Positions 14,708-16,591 of a stretch of DNA of 16,591 bases are shown piece by piece. Where the stretch lies: positions 1 through 16,591 of the forward strand of contig CAYMID010000018.1 of NCBI GenBank assembly GCA_964390625.1, read 5' to 3'. Below the pieces are notes generated by a model. It was not told the origin of the DNA. It saw only the letters and a program-made list of their open reading frames with translations, and did no database searches. The position numbers were made by a program, and so were the translations under genes. The stretch comes from 2-12-FULL-41-16 sp964390625 (GTDB taxonomy: Bacteria; Patescibacteriota; Patescibacteriia; Magasanikbacterales; UBA922). Every line of letters starts with the position of its first letter. Positions within the stretch are counted from its first letter, which is position 1.

Positions 14708-15259
14708 CTATAACTTCGACACAACCTCTAAAACACTATCCAAAACCGCGCGAACAGTCTCCTCATTACTGTCAGCAAATTGGGGTACAGCACTTACGCT
14801 AAAAGTAACATCACCCACATGCGACACGACATCCCAGCCATACACTTGTTTGCGCTGTTTGCCAAAATTAATCTCTGGCAAAATGGTTAATTTTTTATAG
14901 AATAAATCTGGTGATTTAATAATGACCTGCGCACCCTCATACGCTGATTTTTCCCAGGCAAAATATTTATTTTCTGAATCTTTAACAATTGACGTGCTTA
15001 AATAATAGTGGGTATCGTTGACTGGGACGTATCCTAGGTACGTACAGGTATTCTCCCCTGTGCGGAAAGTGTCATAGTATTCGTAAGTTGTAGTAGACAC
15101 ATTGCCTTTGCCAAAAATCAATTCGAACTGAGCAATCTGAACTGGTGAGCCACAATCTTTATCGTCGAGTACGGAACTGACTGATGGAATAGTAGTGGAA
15201 CATCCCGCGCCCAATAAAAAAAGTCCCAAAATTGCCGAAGCAAACACTATTTTTTTCAT
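14708..15259 (-). CDS. Small secreted lipoprotein, function unknown
   Basis: The protein has 183 residues. MKKIVFASAILGLFLLGAGC is a lipoprotein signal peptide with lipobox LGAGC; C20 would be lipidated and the rest anchored outside the cytoplasmic membrane. The mature part has cysteines in DDKDCGSPVQ and GENTCTYLGY that could form a disulfide, and a Ser/Thr-rich stretch (GNVSTTTYEYYDT). I do not recognise a family. The ATG at 15259 is chosen because it starts the signal peptide. Its promoter contains the two-box element shared with the ECF sigma gene, so it is probably part of that envelope regulon. The gene ends 2 nt from the convergent HicB-like gene. Confidence 0.85.
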   Translation of the reverse strand: MKKIVFASAILGLFLLGAGCSTTIPSVSSVLDDKDCGSPVQIAQFELIFGKGNVSTTTYEYYDTFRTGENTCTYLGYVPVNDTHYYLSTSIVKDSENKYFAWEKSAYEGAQVIIKSPDLFYKKLTILPEINFGKQRKQVYGWDVVSHVGDVTFSVSAVPQFADSNEETVRAVLDSVLEVVSKL

Positions 15260-15284
15260 AATTACTAAATTAGAATATGGGTTG

Positions 15285-15322
15285 ATTATACCAAGGATAG
15301 CACCAAAGAGCCAGGAAATGTT
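15285..15322 (-). promoter_or_regulatory. Two-box promoter element of the lipoprotein gene
   Basis: On the minus strand, AACATTTCCTGGC (15322-15310), 10 variable bases, then TATCCTTGGTATAAT (15299-15285), which includes a perfect extended -10 (TGGTATAAT) 25 nt upstream of the ATG. The first box is identical to that of the ECF sigma promoter; the second differs at two of 15 positions; the spacing is the same. Confidence 0.7.
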
Positions 15323-15327
15323 AAAAC

Positions 15328-15347
15328 AAAAAACCGCCAACAGGCGG
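15328..15347 (-). terminator. Intrinsic terminator of the structured RNA
   Basis: The minus strand reads CCGCC-TGTT-GGCGG followed by TTTTTT. It is a compact GC-rich stem with a U tract, ending the 15832-15328 transcript just before the lipoprotein promoter. Confidence 0.9.
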
Positions 15348-15832
15348 CTAAAGGATGTGGGAAACCGGCCTACGCTTGCGCATAAGCCGGAGTGGGTGTC
15401 CGACGAGGCATACTCGCATATTGAGCCGGGCCGGGGCCGAGAACACGTCTCGCGCCTCCCCAATGTCTTGCTGACCGGTTCGAAACAGTGCAGCAGTAAA
15501 TCCTAAGCGAAAACCTTGCGAGTAATCCTTAGGAAACGTCTTTCGCCGAGCTACATACTGGGATAGCGGTAGCCCTTCCTTGGACAAGAGACGTTTTCGG
15601 TGGACATAACAGTCTTACTGGGAAAGGACCAGCAATCCTTCGAGAGTGCCCCCAGAGGGGGGAATCCCATGAACCTCGACTCCGCACCACCTGAGCTTAC
15701 GCTGTTATCGGTGGTGTATTCAGGGTCTACCCAGGTCATATTGGGTACTCTCACGGCTTTTCAAGGCCTTGGATTTTTCGAACTTACTCATGACACCCTG
15801 TCTGGCCCGAGCCATACAGCGAATCACGAGTC
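15328..15832 (-). ncRNA. Candidate large structured non-coding RNA, about 505 nt
   Basis: The region is bounded by a consensus promoter and an intrinsic terminator and has no credible coding frame. From 5' to 3' I see: a 5' stem ACTCGTGA/TCATGAGT (15831-15824, 15793-15786) enclosing CTGT-TGGC-TCGG-GCCA-ACAG; TACCCA/TGGGTA (15747-15742, 15733-15728); CACCACC/GGTGGTG (15716-15710, 15691-15685) enclosing an AGC-GTAA-GCT tetraloop hairpin; CCCCC/GGGGG (15661-15657, 15653-15649); AAACGTC/GACGTTT (15596-15590, 15540-15534); CCTAAG/CTTAGG (15533-15528, 15507-15502); CGAGA/TCTCG (15452-15438); and an 11-bp stem capped by GCAA (15390-15365). The likely transcription start falls at the first base of the 5' stem. 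I could not find the conserved cores of RNase P RNA, tmRNA, SRP RNA or 6S RNA. Function unknown. Confidence 0.72.
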
Positions 15833-15837
15833 AGTTT

Positions 15838-15867
15838 TTTATACACCCAAAATTATAACGCTGTCAA
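15838..15867 (-). promoter_or_regulatory. Promoter of the structured RNA
   Basis: TTGACA (15867-15862), 18 bp, then TATAAA (15843-15838). Start is predicted at about 15832. A TATAAT also occurs in the spacer (15857-15852) but is too close to this -35 to be used with it. Confidence 0.8.
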
Positions 15868-15920
15868 GAAGGGCTTGGTGTTATGTTTGGAACGATCAAG
15901 CAAATACGCATTTAAATTAT

Positions 15921-15937
15921 TGTTCATACGTTGAACA
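15921..15937. repeat. Short inverted repeat upstream of the RNA promoter
   Basis: TGTTCA-TACGT-TGAACA has perfect 6-bp arms and lies about 54 bp upstream of the -35 box of the structured RNA, in an AT-rich stretch without genes (15868-15973). It may be a regulator site; nothing else is evident there. Confidence 0.3.
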
Positions 15938-15973
15938 GTATATTTAATACTTTTGCATAATGAGTCCACAAAC

Positions 15974-16006
15974 AAAAAAACACCACGAATGGCGTATTTT
16001 TGTGGT
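15974..16006 (-). terminator. Intrinsic terminator after the second ECF sigma gene
   Basis: The minus strand has ACCAC (16006-16002) pairing with GTGGT (15986-15982) around a 15-nt loop with three more possible A-U pairs. It is followed by G and seven T. It begins about 30 nt after the sigma stop codon. Confidence 0.6.
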
Positions 16007-16036
16007 AGGGCGACCCGAGTCACCCCAAACCTCCTT

Positions 16037-16528
16037 TTATGGTTTGAATGGAAAAACCTTCAGAACTCGCTGACGCGCCCGGAAAATCCTAGTTCCAGCA
16101 GTCTTGGGTGAAATTCCAAGCATTGAAGCGATTTCAGTGACCTTGTGCCCCTCCACCAAGAGGTCAAGAACCTGGCGCTGCGGCTGACTAAGCTTAGCCA
16201 AGACAGCCTGCACACGTTGTGGAATTTCAACTTCAGGTCCAGTCGGCGCGACCAGCAAAGCATCCAGGCGGTCGACCACGGTTGGATCAGGCTGCTCGCG
16301 CCACTGGCGGCGAAGCCAGTTAATCGCCACATTCCGGGCGATTGTGCCGATCCACGCAGAAAAACTCCCCCCTCGATCTTCAAACTGATCAAATGCCTGA
16401 TAAGCCAGCAAAAACACGTCCTGCACCAAGTCATCCAAATCAGGTGAATAACCGACCACGCGCTGACAACGAGCCCACACTAGTCGGTAATACTGACGGT
16501 AAAGCCGCTCAAACTCAGTATCTTTCAT
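16037..16528 (-). CDS. ECF-type RNA polymerase sigma factor (second)
   Basis: The protein has 163 residues from ATG 16528 (MKDTEFERLYRQYYRLVWAR). Region 2 contains DLDDLVQDVFLLAYQAFDQF and FSAWIGTIARNVAINWLRRQ. Region 4 contains LSQPQRQVLDLLVEGHKVTE followed by a helix-turn-helix (IASMLGISPKTAGTRIFRAR). An AGGGGGTG Shine-Dalgarno sequence (16539-16532) fixes this start; the frame extending to 16579 would place 17 residues across that site. No anti-sigma gene follows: the next element is a terminator and then the structured RNA. It is distinct from the sigma factor at 13763-14293 (different linker and C-terminus). Its upstream region is cut by the window; TTGACC occurs at 16579-16574 without a clear -10. 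Confidence 0.9.
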   Translation of the reverse strand: MKDTEFERLYRQYYRLVWARCQRVVGYSPDLDDLVQDVFLLAYQAFDQFEDRGGSFSAWIGTIARNVAINWLRRQWREQPDPTVVDRLDALLVAPTGPEVEIPQRVQAVLAKLSQPQRQVLDLLVEGHKVTEIASMLGISPKTAGTRIFRARQRVLKVFPFKP

Positions 16529-16591
16529 TGACACCCCCTGTGTAGGTATACACCTTACCACATTGGTGTGTTTGGTCAAGACAACAAAAAA

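Noticed and set aside
15328..15832. Identification of the structured RNA as RNase P RNA
   Set aside because: A stretch CCGGCTTATG near the 3' end recalls RNase P, but it forms a local GCAA hairpin, the conserved core segments are missing, and the two ends do not pair.
15328..15832. tmRNA
   Set aside because: There is no tRNA-like acceptor with CCA end and no tag frame ending in an Ala-Leu-Ala-Ala type sequence.
15348..15947. Three short open frames (15348-15587, 15551-15754 minus; 15600-15947 plus)
   Set aside because: They have no recognisable domain or start signal and sit in a region explained by many RNA hairpins.
288..16528. UGA reassigned as a sense codon (code 4 or 25)
   Set aside because: All genes are full length in the standard code, with no in-frame TGA needed; only the lack of TGA stops is noteworthy.
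1..16591. CRISPR arrays, insertion sequences, integrases or prophage genes
   Set aside because: No repeat-spacer pattern, transposase, integrase or terminal inverted repeats were seen.

Overview
The window looks like a chromosomal segment of a small-genome bacterium. A member of the Candidate Phyla Radiation (Patescibacteria) is my best guess. This is inferred from the compact gene spacing, the mixture of Shine-Dalgarno-led and leaderless-looking starts, an ECF sigma/DUF4349 pair, a lone HicB-like gene and several unrecognised genes; no rRNA or other taxonomic marker settles it. All 16 genes whose ends are visible stop with TAA (10) or TAG (6), none with TGA, and all read full length in the standard code. 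A run of exactly 100 N (2114-2213) marks a scaffold join, so the gene order across it is not proven.

Layout, left to right. Positions 1-2112 (minus strand) hold a heavy-metal P1B-type ATPase with a TPC metal motif and a strong promoter, followed 8 nt later by an ArfB-like ribosome-rescue hydrolase that runs off the window. After the gap, 2214-5803 (minus) holds an unrecognised truncated protein overlapping an MFS transporter, then an EamA/DMT transporter and a HAD hydrolase. The last two are AT-rich and separated by a large palindromic terminator. Positions 5857-7131 (minus) hold tRNA-Trp, a DUF1189 membrane protein and ribosomal protein bL33. An ABC-F ATPase (7234-8682) is on the plus strand.

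Positions 8679-12480 (minus) form a copper-homeostasis operon: CsoR-family repressor, CopA, a TauE/DsbD-like membrane protein fused to a cupredoxin, and a CopZ-like chaperone. A 12-bp-arm palindrome lies exactly between the -35 and -10 boxes of its promoter. Repressor, pump, membrane or thiol-redox component and cytosolic carrier are thus made from one metal-controlled transcript. Positions 12508-14293 hold an ECF sigma factor and a DUF4349 membrane protein that is probably its anti-sigma factor. A lone HicB-like gene and a small lipoprotein converge at 14705/14708.

The most unusual region is 15328-15867. A consensus promoter and an intrinsic terminator on the minus strand bracket about 505 nt with no credible protein. 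It folds into many strong hairpins, including GNRA tetraloops and a possible loop pseudoknot. I could not match it to RNase P RNA, tmRNA, SRP RNA or 6S RNA by eye, so it is reported as a candidate large structured non-coding RNA. A second ECF sigma factor (16037-16528) lies just upstream of it. The first sigma gene and the lipoprotein share a two-box promoter element with identical spacing, which suggests a small cell-envelope regulon.
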